Shown here: positions 33,461 through 42,743 of the stretch, piece after piece | Layout: each line of letters opens with the position of its first letter | How positions within the stretch are numbered: the first letter of the stretch is position 1 | Origin: Motilimonas sp. E26 | GTDB lineage: Bacteria; Pseudomonadota; Gammaproteobacteria; Enterobacterales; CBDFNC01 | Assembly (NCBI RefSeq): GCF_021278025.1 | Contig: NZ_JAIBHJ010000031.1 | Coordinates: forward strand, 1 to 42,815 | DNA: 42,815 bases | Reading direction: 5' to 3' | Made by a program: the position numbers and the translations under genes | The notes under the pieces: generated by a model | Told to the model about the DNA's origin: nothing | The model's database searches: none | What the model saw: the letters and a program-made list of their open reading frames with translations, nothing else

Positions 33461-36319
33461 CTATTGAGCGCCACTTTGTCCCTTCGCTTTTGCTTGCCAA
33501 GTCCGCAAATCCGGAATATCCATTGAACCTTTTAGCTCACCTAGTGGCGACTCTAAAAATTGGCTACCACGAACTTGGATCAAGTATTGCTCATTATTTG
33601 ATCCCAGCACCATCTCTTTAAACAAGTCTTGAACCTGTTTCAAGGTGGTCTGCTCGATGAGTGCCAAACGCTTAGCCTTGCTATTTAGATCGGCTTTTTG
33701 CTCGCTCCATAACCCCTGGATATAACCAAACTCTTCGTCTAAATTACTTGGCTTTTTCTGAAAGTTGGCAATATAGGCTTGCTTGATCTTATCAAACTCA
33801 ACTTGATCATAATCGGCAAGCTTTTTCGCAAATTGCTGAACAAAGTATTCATAGCGCTGTTGCAAATGCTTCGGCCCTTGTTCTGGACTTTGCGTAAACA
33901 AACCAAACGCGGCGTAGTCATCAATTGGAAAGCTGGCTGTAAAAGGCGAGTAAGACAGCTGTTCTTGCGTGCGGATCAAATCATAGAAGTCTGAATAAGC
34001 AATTTTATTAAGTAACTCGGCTTGAACTTGCCCCGCCTCGCCGGCTTTAGTCGAAACAAAAATGTGTGCTAATGCAGCATCGCCCATCTCACTGGCAGCC
34101 GACCAAGTAAGGCGGCGCTTAGTTTCCGGCTTCACTCGAGTGAGTTTATAAAACGGCTTAGCATTAACTGGCGCCCGTTTAACTACTTCTTTTTGCAGCG
34201 CAATGGCTTGCTTAGAGGTAAAGTTGCCCAATACCAGCATTCGCACGCCACTTTGGCTAAACATATCGTTACGCAGCTTGGTTAGCTCAGCCAGGGTAAC
34301 CTTGTCTAAGGCCCCTAATAAGTCTTGATCAGACCAAGCTGGCAGACGGACTAAATTACGAAACTCAGCAAACGCCAATGACATGGTCGGGCCTTTGAGT
34401 TTATTCTCAATTTGACGACGAACTTCTGTTTTCGCTAAATCTAACTCTTGCTGGCTAAAACTGGCTTGCTTCACCGTATCCATCAAGGTCAGCATTAATT
34501 CGCTTTGCTTATCGGTGAAGCCGCCTGTAGTAAACATGAGACCATCGCTAGTACTGACACTGAGTGATAGGTTGGCTTCACCCGCTTCATAACTCAGCCC
34601 TACTAGTTGCTTGGCCAAAACCACATCTAGAATCGCGCCCGCCATGCGCTGCTTCGCAGATTGGTCAAGCAAATTGTTATTTAGCTCTAACGCAATACTG
34701 CCTTTAGGCTCTTGGTAAAATTGACTTTGTTTAAACCATAAAGACAGACCTGGTGACTTAACTAGCTCAACCGCTTGTTCTTGATGCTCTGCTTTAACAA
34801 TGGTTTCATCTTCGGGTAACCAACGATTACCTTCCGGCAAATGCATTTTTTTCATCAGCTCTGGGGCTTGTTTGCGCCACTTATCCATGCGCGCCGATTG
34901 GATTTTTGCTACCTTGTAGCTATCACCATAAGATTCCATCACTTGGTCACCAACCACTCCCGAGTGAGCAACAAATAAACGCACCCGCTCAGGCGTTAAG
35001 TAACTTAATACTTGTCGTACCAATTCAGGATTGAAGCTATCTAAACGAAAGCCAGCATAGATAATCTCATCCGTTGGTAGCATAAGCATATTGGCCACCA
35101 GCGACATGCTGTAATTAAAGCCGCCACTTTTTGGTAGGTAAGCAAAGCTATTTTTTAAGCTTTGCTCTAAGGCATGATATTGCGCTTCATTCACGCCATG
35201 TTGCTTGATTAAATCAATATAGGCAAAGGTCGCTGCGATAATTTTATCTTGCTGTTCAAGGCCGGCATCCGTTAACTGAAATTGCACCGTTAAACCACTA
35301 TCATTCGGGCCGTAATTATCATCAAAACCGGCCATTAACGCTTCTATTAAACCCGCCTTTTGCAAGTAATCCGATAAGCTACCCGCACGATCAGAGCCTA
35401 AAATACGCGAAACATAATAGCCCGGCTTATAAGGATAAAACTCGGCGACACTGGGCATCACAAAGCTCATTTTTAGTACTTTAATGTCTGAGCTAGGTTT
35501 TAAGCTCGCCTCGATGCCCAATTCATTAGCGGTAACCAAGGGAGGTAAAATTTTTGGTTGTTCAGCATTACGATTAGGAATTTGCGTTAAATACTGCTTG
35601 GCTAGCTTTTCTAAAGCGACTAGGTCGCGTGGCCCATACAGTACCGCCTTCATAAGGTTTGCACTGTAGTATGCGTTAAAAAAGCCTTCCAACTCGTCTT
35701 GTAACTTACTGTTTGGTTTGTCTTTTAAGGTGTTTAGATCACCTGTGCTAAAACGCGACATTGGGTGATTGGGATTTAACGTAAAGCGCTCTAAAGCATA
35801 CAGTTTACGCGCATCTTGCCCTTTATAGGTTTGCTGCTCAGCGTTTACCGTACTGCGCTCTTTATCGGCATAATGCTCATCGAGTAGCGGTGCTCGCATT
35901 ACGTCACCTAAGCGGTCGAGCGCTTGCGCAAACACTTTGTCATTAGCTTCAAAGCCATAAACCGTTTTGTCTTGCGCGGTATAAGCATTGGTATAACCGC
36001 CATTGAGGCGCATAAACTTACTATAGTCGTTTATTTCCGGGTAGCGCTCTGAGCCTAAAAACAGCATATGCTCTAGGTAATGGGCTAAGCCTAACTGAGT
36101 GTCTGGATTGTGCATGCTGCCCACCGGCACTGCGATAGTGGCGGCACTGTTTTTGGCTTCAGGATCGGACACAAGCAATACTTCAAGCTGATTATCTAAT
36201 GTGATCACCTTATAAGCGCGATCGTCATTGGGGCTAGTGATCACTTGTGCATGAAGGGGCGCAGTAACCACAATGCATAAAATAATAAAACGGCGACAAA
36301 ATGCCAGAGTAGATCTCAT
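33461..36319 (-). CDS. Pitrilysin-like M16 zinc metalloprotease
   Basis: A 952-residue insulinase-family protease with a signal peptide (ending APLHA), so it acts in the periplasm, as does E. coli protease III (pitrilysin, PtrA). The inverted zinc motif HxxEH is present as HYLEHMLFLG (His 80, Glu 83, His 84), with the downstream ERSTVNAEQQTY supplying the third ligand. Four roughly 230-residue M16 lobes give the full clam-shell size; the second half (from about residue 500) has no zinc site, as expected. It should degrade small peptides. A single gene; a terminator separates it from ddl. Confidence 0.93.
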   Translation of the reverse strand: MRSTLAFCRRFIILCIVVTAPLHAQVITSPNDDRAYKVITLDNQLEVLLVSDPEAKNSAATIAVPVGSMHNPDTQLGLAHYLEHMLFLGSERYPEINDYSKFMRLNGGYTNAYTAQDKTVYGFEANDKVFAQALDRLGDVMRAPLLDEHYADKERSTVNAEQQTYKGQDARKLYALERFTLNPNHPMSRFSTGDLNTLKDKPNSKLQDELEGFFNAYYSANLMKAVLYGPRDLVALEKLAKQYLTQIPNRNAEQPKILPPLVTANELGIEASLKPSSDIKVLKMSFVMPSVAEFYPYKPGYYVSRILGSDRAGSLSDYLQKAGLIEALMAGFDDNYGPNDSGLTVQFQLTDAGLEQQDKIIAATFAYIDLIKQHGVNEAQYHALEQSLKNSFAYLPKSGGFNYSMSLVANMLMLPTDEIIYAGFRLDSFNPELVRQVLSYLTPERVRLFVAHSGVVGDQVMESYGDSYKVAKIQSARMDKWRKQAPELMKKMHLPEGNRWLPEDETIVKAEHQEQAVELVKSPGLSLWFKQSQFYQEPKGSIALELNNNLLDQSAKQRMAGAILDVVLAKQLVGLSYEAGEANLSLSVSTSDGLMFTTGGFTDKQSELMLTLMDTVKQASFSQQELDLAKTEVRRQIENKLKGPTMSLAFAEFRNLVRLPAWSDQDLLGALDKVTLAELTKLRNDMFSQSGVRMLVLGNFTSKQAIALQKEVVKRAPVNAKPFYKLTRVKPETKRRLTWSAASEMGDAALAHIFVSTKAGEAGQVQAELLNKIAYSDFYDLIRTQEQLSYSPFTASFPIDDYAAFGLFTQSPEQGPKHLQQRYEYFVQQFAKKLADYDQVEFDKIKQAYIANFQKKPSNLDEEFGYIQGLWSEQKADLNSKAKRLALIEQTTLKQVQDLFKEMVLGSNNEQYLIQVRGSQFLESPLGELKGSMDIPDLRTWQAKAKGQSGAQ

Positions 36320-36499
36320 AGAGCAAACCTCATTATGAAGAACATCGATTCGATGGAGTTAGACTATGTTAGCGCAAAATGGTTGCAGCTCAAGCGGATA
36401 TAAAATTAAACAAGTTTAATTCGTGAAAAGCTTACGCCTATGCCATGCTTTCTCACATTAAAGCTCTCATTATCCAGTTGGTTTCACGTTAGGAAAACA

Positions 36500-36817
36500 A
36501 TGATGAACATATTGAACATACGGCTCATTACAATTGTTATTGCGGTATTACTTTCTAGTGTCGCTCAGGCCAAAAATGATAAACAAGACAAACCCTTACC
36601 TCCAGGGTTAGAAAAGAAAGTCGAGCGAGGTGGCGAGCTACCACCTGGCTGGCAAAAAAAGCTACATCGCGGTGAGATACTAGACCTCGACCTGTATCAC
36701 TATGGCATTAAACGCCCTGGCAAAAAAGACGATATATATGAATGGGTAGAGATTGAAAGCGATACAGTCAAGATCATCAAAAATACGCGTGAAATTGTAG
36801 AAATATTAACGAGATAA
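36500..36817 (+). CDS. Small periplasmic RcnB/CigR-like protein
   Basis: A 105-residue protein from ATG 36500 (AGGAAAA upstream) with a signal peptide ending near SSVAQA. The mature part is very basic and has LPPGLEKKVERGGELPPGWQ, followed by a tail YEWVEIESDTVKIIKNTR. This PPG-repeat and YxW pattern is found in RcnB-like and anti-virulence CigR-like proteins. Function is unproven; RcnB itself affects nickel and cobalt levels in E. coli. No metal exporter is nearby. A separate gene between the protease and the acyltransferase. Confidence 0.65.
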   Translation: MMNILNIRLITIVIAVLLSSVAQAKNDKQDKPLPPGLEKKVERGGELPPGWQKKLHRGEILDLDLYHYGIKRPGKKDDIYEWVEIESDTVKIIKNTREIVEILTR

Positions 36818-36876
36818 TTCTGTTATGGTTTACCATAAAGACACTTATTAGTTTCACTCAGCAAATAAATTGAGTT

Positions 36877-37908
36877 ATGACTTTTACTAGTGTTCGTCCA
36901 AGCATTTTTTATCTCGACTTATTACGCTGTTGCGCTGCGTTCGCGGTGGTTGCGATCCATGTCTTAGGTCCGTGGCGGTACTTGTATGGTCAAATTCCAG
37001 ATTTTGAGTGGTTAGCAGCAGCGGGGATTAACAGTTTAACGCGTTGGGCCGTGCCGGTATTTATGCTAATAAGTGGAGCCTTGCTACTGTCGGATAAGCG
37101 TGAATTTGATTGTAGTTACTATTTACATCGTCGCCTCGCTAAGGTGGCGATACCATTTGTAATTTGGAGCCTTATCTACGCCTTTGCCGGCGGCTTTAGC
37201 AATGGCGGCTGGCAACAAGATAAAACCATGGACCTAGTTGAAGCCGCCACCAATACTCCGGTTTGGTATCACCTGTGGTTTTTCTACGATTTCATTCCTT
37301 TGTACTTTGTCATTCCTTTATTAATTCCACTGCTACGGGTCATCAACCCGGAACGATTCAAATTATTACTGGCGGCGTGGTTACTACTAACACTGATACA
37401 CTGGTTAAATGTTGAGAGCTTCTTACGAGAAAACTTACTTCTTTACAGTGGTTACCTATTACTGGGCTGGTACTTGTTCAATCGTGATAACAGCGCCGAG
37501 CTGCCCCTTTGGCTCGCTGCGGGCTTGGGGATGCTCACCTTTAACTTTTTCGGCACTTGGTATTTAAGCCATCAACATGGTGAATATCACATCTTTTTTA
37601 TGGGTTATAAAAGCCTGAATACAGTCATTATTGCTGGCATGTTGTTTGTGCTAGCACAAACCTATGGGGAGCGTATTACTGGAAGGTGGCGTCAATGGGT
37701 AAGTTTAGTATCCAAGTACAGCTTAGGTATTTACTTAATTCACCCATTGTTTCTCATTCCGGTACGAGAAATAAGCAATGGCTACTATGATTTTTTTGCC
37801 AGCAACTGGTTGGCCATTCCTGCATTGACCATTTGCGTGCTTGCTATATCTCTGTTAGCGACCATGACTTTGGCCAAGCTACCCATTTTAAAAAGACTGG
37901 TGCCATAA
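36877..37908 (+). CDS. Acyltransferase-3 family membrane protein (WecH/OafA-like)
   Basis: A 343-residue integral membrane protein with about ten hydrophobic helices. The family's first-helix pattern is present (YLDLLRCCAAFAVVAIHVLGPW, with the catalytic-type His), as is VPVFMLISGALLL. Such proteins add acetyl or other acyl groups to surface polysaccharides. It is nearest in style to the WecH type, but the acceptor cannot be told from sequence. No other polysaccharide gene is adjacent. The start codon has only a weak GAG upstream. It converges with dtd. Confidence 0.85.
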   Translation: MTFTSVRPSIFYLDLLRCCAAFAVVAIHVLGPWRYLYGQIPDFEWLAAAGINSLTRWAVPVFMLISGALLLSDKREFDCSYYLHRRLAKVAIPFVIWSLIYAFAGGFSNGGWQQDKTMDLVEAATNTPVWYHLWFFYDFIPLYFVIPLLIPLLRVINPERFKLLLAAWLLLTLIHWLNVESFLRENLLLYSGYLLLGWYLFNRDNSAELPLWLAAGLGMLTFNFFGTWYLSHQHGEYHIFFMGYKSLNTVIIAGMLFVLAQTYGERITGRWRQWVSLVSKYSLGIYLIHPLFLIPVREISNGYYDFFASNWLAIPALTICVLAISLLATMTLAKLPILKRLVP

Positions 37909-37952
37909 CGTGCTTCAATATTGTTGAGCCACTATAGCGCAGAACTCAGCAC

Positions 37953-38390
37953 TCAAACTTGAAGCCAAAAAGTAACCGGCCCATCGTTGTTAAGCTGCAC
38001 TTGCATATCTGCAGCAAACACGCCGTTTTGGGTGTTAATGCCTGTTTGGCGGCAATAGTCAGAGAATAAATCGTACAAATGTTCAGCTTCAGTGGGATCG
38101 GCGCCACGAGAAAAGCCAGGTCGAGTGCCTTTTTTAGTATCCGCAGCTAAAGTAAATTGTGATACCACTAAAACACTGCCACCCACTTGCTGCACATTCA
38201 AATTCATCTTGCCTTGCGCATCGCTAAACACGCGATAACTCAGCACCTTTTCACACAAGCGTTTAGCTTTAGCGGCATCATCGCCTTTTTCAACGCCAAG
38301 TAAAATTAATAAACCTTGCCCAATCTCTCCAGTGATGTTCTGTTCTACAGTAACGCTAGCGCTGCTAACTCGTTGAATGAGAGCGATCAT
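37953..38390 (-). CDS. dtd: D-aminoacyl-tRNA deacylase
   Basis: Removes D-amino acids (and glycine wrongly put on tRNA-Ala) from tRNAs. The protein is exactly 145 residues from ATG 38390 ([13 protein letters not shown]), the family's usual size and start. The conserved [25 protein letters not shown] and the C-terminal [11 protein letters not shown] are intact. Longer upstream frames have no family support. Its start overlaps the 3' end of pip by 26 bases; with yihY and pip it forms a tight minus-strand operon. Confidence 0.96.
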   Translation of the reverse strand: MIALIQRVSSASVTVEQNITGEIGQGLLILLGVEKGDDAAKAKRLCEKVLSYRVFSDAQGKMNLNVQQVGGSVLVVSQFTLAADTKKGTRPGFSRGADPTEAEHLYDLFSDYCRQTGINTQNGVFAADMQVQLNNDGPVTFWLQV

Positions 38391-39342
38391 ATATAATTTT
38401 AGCCATAGCCGAAGTTGCTTTACACAAGGCGTCAATCATACCTGTTTCCATTGCACTATGACCAGCATTTGGCACAATTTGCAGCTGCGCACTAGGCCAA
38501 TATTCAACTAAGCTAGTCGCATTTTCTAGCTTGCAGACCATATCGTATCGACCATGAATCACCATAGCCGGTAAATGCGCGATCTTTTCCATTTGCGATA
38601 ATATGGGCTGCTTGATAAAGCTATTGTTAACAAAATAGTGAGCCGATATACGTGCCATTGAGAGCGCTAAATGAGGCTCGCCATAGATGTCAGAAACATC
38701 CTCTTTAGCATGCAAGGTGCTAATGCGTCCTTCCCATATACACCAAGCTTTTGCTGCTGCTAAACGTTCTAGCTCATTATTGGAAGTTAATAATGAGTAA
38801 TATTGCCCCAGCCTATTTTCGATAGCCAATTCATGACCTAAGGGCGCGGCAAACTCTTGATAGTAATCAGGGAAAACTTGCGCAGCACCGCCATCGGGTT
38901 GGTATAACCAGTCAAAATCTTGCTGGCGAGATAAGAAAATGCCACGTAAAATCAGGCCAGTAACACGCTCAGGATAAGCCTGAGCATACAAAAGAGCCAA
39001 CGTACTGCCCCAAGAGCCACCAAATAGCAGCCACGCATTAATTCCAAGATGCTGGCGAATTACTTCAATATCAGACGCTAAGGCTTGGCTATTATTCTCC
39101 TCCAAGCTGGCATGTGGCGTCGAGCGACCACAGCCACGCTGGTCAAACACCACAATTCGATAAAGCTCAGGGTCAAAAAATCGACGACTCTCAGCACTGC
39201 AACCTGAACCCGGACCACCATGAATAAACAACACCGGAATACCATTAGGATTGCCTGATTCTTCAACGTATAAAGAATGTATTGTACTCACAGGCACTTG
39301 ATATTGGGCATAGCTCTGAATGTTAGGGTAGAGTGTTTTCAT
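38365..39342 (-). CDS. pip: Proline iminopeptidase
   Basis: Alpha/beta-hydrolase of family S33 that removes N-terminal proline from peptides. The protein has 325 residues. The oxyanion motif is HGGPGSG (41-47) and the nucleophile elbow [10 protein letters not shown] holds Ser 110; the Asp is in HGRYDMVC and the His in PNAGHSA. There is no signal peptide, so it acts in the cytoplasm. Its ATG overlaps the yihY stop (TAATG) and its end overlaps the dtd start, so three genes are coupled. Insertion of pip between yihY and dtd is not the E. coli order. Confidence 0.95.
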   Translation of the reverse strand: MKTLYPNIQSYAQYQVPVSTIHSLYVEESGNPNGIPVLFIHGGPGSGCSAESRRFFDPELYRIVVFDQRGCGRSTPHASLEENNSQALASDIEVIRQHLGINAWLLFGGSWGSTLALLYAQAYPERVTGLILRGIFLSRQQDFDWLYQPDGGAAQVFPDYYQEFAAPLGHELAIENRLGQYYSLLTSNNELERLAAAKAWCIWEGRISTLHAKEDVSDIYGEPHLALSMARISAHYFVNNSFIKQPILSQMEKIAHLPAMVIHGRYDMVCKLENATSLVEYWPSAQLQIVPNAGHSAMETGMIDALCKATSAMAKIIYDRSHSTS

Positions 39343-40268
39343 TAATTGTCCTTATATTCAATCGGCGGCAGCTCAGCAGCCTCATTGGGCGTCGTTGACT
39401 GCTTTTTATCTAGTACCATCAGGCCGGGATAATCCCCCAACGCAGCGGTAAGCTCAGCACCAAATAACACTATGGTCCAACTTAGGTAAATCCAAACAAA
39501 TAAAATTGGAATGGCGGCTAGCGCACCATAAATCGCCTCGTAGGAAGGAAACTGAGTAATATAGAAAGCAAAACCCTTCTTTGATAGCTCGAACAGTATT
39601 GCTGCCACCAACGCGCCAACAATAGCATGGCGAACTTTCACTCTAATATTAGGCACTAAAGTATAAACGCCTAAAAACATGAGTGTGGAAATAAGCAGTG
39701 GCAATAACGCGAGCATTTTTTGCCCATGAGTAATTAAATCAGGATCCGTAATAAAGTTCATTGAAACCACATACGAGCTCATCGCAATACTCGAGCCCAC
39801 AATCACCGGCCCCAAGGTTAACACCATCCAATACATCGCAAAGGCGCTGGCTATGTTGCGCTTTTTCTTCACCCGCCAAATGTGATTAAGGTTTTGATCA
39901 ATAGCAGAAATCAATAGTAGTGCAACGACCATTAAAGCCGCGATCCCCATCGCCGTCATTTCGCTGGTATTGGCAATAAAACCATTCATGTTTTCCCTTA
40001 CAGCATCACCTGCCGCAGGCACAAAATTACTGTACACAAAGTCTTCAATGAGCCCCTGCATTTCTTGAAATACGGGAAACGCCGACATGACCGAAAACAC
40101 CACCGCCAACATCGGCACCAGAGATAATAGAGTGACATAAGCGAGGTAGCCTGCCGTCACCTTAACCCGATCTTCACGAGAGCGATAAAACAGGTAAATT
40201 GCGAACGCCATGCCGTGTCGGCCGCATAAAGCAAGCTGTTGCTGGTAACCTTTGCGTGTATTTAGCAT
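39342..40268 (-). CDS. yihY: YihY/virulence factor BrkB-family membrane protein
   Basis: A 308-residue inner-membrane protein with about six transmembrane helices. The N-terminal region (LFYRSREDRVKVTAGYLAYVTLLSLVP), the mid part (DQNLNHIWRVKKKRN) and the C-terminal helix (IPILFVWIYLSWTIVLFGAELTAAL) are family hallmarks. It was once wrongly described as RNase BN; the true role is unknown. First of the yihY-pip-dtd operon. The start ATG follows GGAAGCATC, a fair ribosome site. Confidence 0.93.
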   Translation of the reverse strand: MLNTRKGYQQQLALCGRHGMAFAIYLFYRSREDRVKVTAGYLAYVTLLSLVPMLAVVFSVMSAFPVFQEMQGLIEDFVYSNFVPAAGDAVRENMNGFIANTSEMTAMGIAALMVVALLLISAIDQNLNHIWRVKKKRNIASAFAMYWMVLTLGPVIVGSSIAMSSYVVSMNFITDPDLITHGQKMLALLPLLISTLMFLGVYTLVPNIRVKVRHAIVGALVAAILFELSKKGFAFYITQFPSYEAIYGALAAIPILFVWIYLSWTIVLFGAELTAALGDYPGLMVLDKKQSTTPNEAAELPPIEYKDN

Positions 40269-40316
40269 TTGATGCTTCCCTGGAAAATAACGAACTGATA
40301 TTTGATTGTTTGATCA

Positions 40317-40349
40317 AAGACAAAAAAGACAAAAAAGACAAAAAAAAGT
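40317..40349 (+). repeat. Short 9-bp tandem repeat in a promoter region
   Basis: Nearly identical AAAAAAGAC units are repeated about three times, then degenerate into an A-run. They lie between the divergent yihY and lipoprotein starts, just upstream of a good minus-10 hexamer TATAAT (40375-40380) that probably serves the lipoprotein gene. Copy number could vary by slippage. Confidence 0.7.
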
Positions 40350-40413
40350 CACAAACAACACTATCTCTTTACAGTATAATGGATTTTTTCTTCCACCTTG
40401 AGAATTTTATATT

Positions 40414-41292
40414 ATGTTATCGGCTCGCAAATCGCTTATATGCATCGCCCTTTCTGTAGCAACATTAACCGCTTGTGGCGGTGGTGGCAGCGGTAGTGAT
40501 GAAACGGCAACTACAACAACTGTGACAACCCCCTCGGCTCAGGCTGCCATCAATACCACCAACGCACAAGTATTAAGCCAAGCTACCATTGGTAGTGGCA
40601 GCTTGGGCACGAGTTCGTTAAATTTAGTTCGCCAATTTGAAAATCAATTAACGAGTAGTGCTCAGGGGCGCCAAAGTGATCTAGCAGGCAGTGACGCTTG
40701 TCCACTCAGCGGTGATTTAGTTTACGCGATGACCAATGAAGGAAAAAAAGCCTCATTTACTTTTAACAGCTGTAAAATGAATGCCGATATGGCATTAAAT
40801 GGCAAGTTTAGCTTTGATCTTATGGAGGGTAGCAGCACAGCTATTGCTATCGCTTATGATGCGTTTAACCTAAAAATGGCACCTAGTTCACTCAACAACT
40901 ATCAAGCCTTTGATGATACCCTTCAGGGTAAATTTTCCATCTTGATGGATGGACAAGGAGATAGCTTTTTCACCATCAAACAAGATTTGGTGCGTACTGA
41001 GAATCAAACCGGTATCAGCATCACCAGTAAAACTGTCAGCTTAACTTATAGCGGCAATAGCATGTTACCAACTGCAGCCAGTGGCACGGTTGTTCATAGT
41101 CTAGAAGGAGCTGTAAGTCTTTCCGTGGTTGAAGAAGCCTTGATACTATCAGGTGACAACAGCAAGCTTAAGATCGAACAGCAAGGGGGGAGTTACTTAC
41201 TCTCTCTTGATGAAGATAATGACGGCATCTATGATCAGCAATCATCAGCGACGCAATTTGCCGGTGAAGAATTAGTTTGGACCGCAATTTAA
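40414..41292 (+). CDS. Hypothetical lipoprotein
   Basis: A 292-residue protein with a lipoprotein signal (lipobox LTAC, then GGGGSGSDE) and a Thr-rich spacer to about residue 42. The mature part is beta-rich, with short motifs such as YAMTNEGKKASFTFNSCKM and FSFDLMEGS, and ends with an EF-hand-like acidic loop (DEDNDGIYDQ). I know no named family for it. It is likely to be anchored in the outer membrane. A promoter-like TATAAT at 40375 and a terminator at 41304 make it a single-gene unit. Confidence 0.7.
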   Translation: MLSARKSLICIALSVATLTACGGGGSGSDETATTTTVTTPSAQAAINTTNAQVLSQATIGSGSLGTSSLNLVRQFENQLTSSAQGRQSDLAGSDACPLSGDLVYAMTNEGKKASFTFNSCKMNADMALNGKFSFDLMEGSSTAIAIAYDAFNLKMAPSSLNNYQAFDDTLQGKFSILMDGQGDSFFTIKQDLVRTENQTGISITSKTVSLTYSGNSMLPTAASGTVVHSLEGAVSLSVVEEALILSGDNSKLKIEQQGGSYLLSLDEDNDGIYDQQSSATQFAGEELVWTAI

Positions 41293-41303
41293 GCACTCTC
41301 CTT

Positions 41304-41339
41304 CAGCCGTCACGTCAAAAAGGCGGCTGATTTTTCTTT
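41304..41339 (+). terminator. Rho-independent terminator after the lipoprotein gene
   Basis: CAGCCG (41304-41309) and CGGCTG (41324-41329) form the stem with a 14-base loop, and a T-rich tract follows. It is 11 bases after the stop. Confidence 0.75.
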
Positions 41340-41432
41340 CCTGCTTGCCATAATTCGTCATTTTTGCTCCCAAATATTGCCAGATTAACAGGTTAACTTA
41401 TTAATACCGCTTAATTAATCAGAGCAAATGTG

Positions 41433-42743
41433 ATGAAAGAAGTTTATCAAGTACCCGCTAGCCAATCACTGCAAGGTGATGTCATTATCTCCGGCGCAAA
41501 AAATGCCGTGCTTCCTCTAATGGCTGCCACTCTACTTTGTCGTGGCACTTCAATTATCAATAATGTGCCACAACTTGATGATGTGGATACCATGGCGGAC
41601 GTGTTGCGCTATCTTGGTGCAAAGGTTGAGCTGCAAGGCTCACGCCTAACGATAGATACCCGAGAGTGCGATGGTTATCAGGCGCCGTATCATTTAGTAA
41701 CTAAAATGCGCGCATCTATTTATGTTCTCGGCCCGTTATTGGCTCGCCTTGGTCAAGCCAGTGTGGCATTGCCTGGCGGTTGTGCCTGGGGGCCAAGGCC
41801 GGTTGATTTACACATTGCAGGTATGCAGGCCCTCTCAGCCAAGGTAGAACTTTCTCACGGTAATATTCACGCCCATGCAGGCAGGCTAAAAGGGGCTGAT
41901 TTTACTTTTCCAATCTCATCTGTCGGCGCAACGGTTAACTTATTACTAGCAGCAGTATTAGCCGATGGCACAACGCGCTTGTTTAACGCCGCGATCGAAC
42001 CAGAAATAGATAATTTAGTGGATCAGCTCAACGCCATGGGCGCGCAAATTTTTGGTAAAGGCAGCAATACCTTAGTGATAGAGGGCGTGGCTGAGTTACA
42101 GGCTGCAGAAATTGATGCTATTGCAGACCGCATTGAGGCTGGAACTTACTTAATAGCAGCGGCTATCACCAAAGGTAAATTGACCGTTAAACAAGTACAA
42201 CCATCACACCTCACTGCCCTAATTGATAGTTTAACCGCAACAGGGGCCTTAGTTTACTGTGAAGATGACAGTATTACCTTAGACGCTCAACGACGAACTT
42301 TGAAACCCATTTCTATTAAAACTGGACCTTACCCATTATTCGCCACTGATTTACAACCTCAATGGATGACACTGTGTGTCAGCTTAGCTGGCGTATCTCA
42401 AGTGACGGATACTGTATATCCCGAGCGCTTTCAACATGTCGCAGAATTGTGCCGCCTTGGCGCCAATATCCGCGTGAAAGGAAATACAGCAAGTATTATT
42501 GGAACACCTAGTTTATCTGGCGCCCCTGTTAAAGCCAGTGACTTACGTGCAGGCGCCGCACTTATTCTGGCTGGACTGATTGCAACCGAGCATACAGATA
42601 TTTCAGATATCCATCATTTAGACCGCGGTTATCAAAACCTGATCGGTAAATTCGCCAATTTAGGTGTAACAATTCACCGTCACGCTTCCCACACAACTGA
42701 CTGTCAAACAAAAACAACGCCTTTGCTGTCCCTATGTGGCTAG
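41433..42743 (+). CDS. murA: UDP-N-acetylglucosamine 1-carboxyvinyltransferase (MurA family, divergent)
   Basis: Transfers enolpyruvate from PEP to UDP-GlcNAc, the first committed step of peptidoglycan synthesis and the fosfomycin target. It has 436 residues from ATG 41433. Lys 23 and Asn 24 (ISGAKNAVLP), the loop Cys 117 (LPGGCAWGPRPVDLH), the Asp of FATDLQPQ and the Arg in DRGYQNL are kept, so it could be active. It departs from the usual sequence in many places (GCAWGP for GCAIGA or GCTIGA, FATD for FPTD). The last 15-20 residues (DCQTKTTPLLSLCG) fit no MurA end and run into the edge of an insertion element. It is not in the usual mla/ibaG-murA context, so it is probably a second MurA copy. 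Confidence 0.85.
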   Translation: MKEVYQVPASQSLQGDVIISGAKNAVLPLMAATLLCRGTSIINNVPQLDDVDTMADVLRYLGAKVELQGSRLTIDTRECDGYQAPYHLVTKMRASIYVLGPLLARLGQASVALPGGCAWGPRPVDLHIAGMQALSAKVELSHGNIHAHAGRLKGADFTFPISSVGATVNLLLAAVLADGTTRLFNAAIEPEIDNLVDQLNAMGAQIFGKGSNTLVIEGVAELQAAEIDAIADRIEAGTYLIAAAITKGKLTVKQVQPSHLTALIDSLTATGALVYCEDDSITLDAQRRTLKPISIKTGPYPLFATDLQPQWMTLCVSLAGVSQVTDTVYPERFQHVAELCRLGANIRVKGNTASIIGTPSLSGAPVKASDLRAGAALILAGLIATEHTDISDIHHLDRGYQNLIGKFANLGVTIHRHASHTTDCQTKTTPLLSLCG

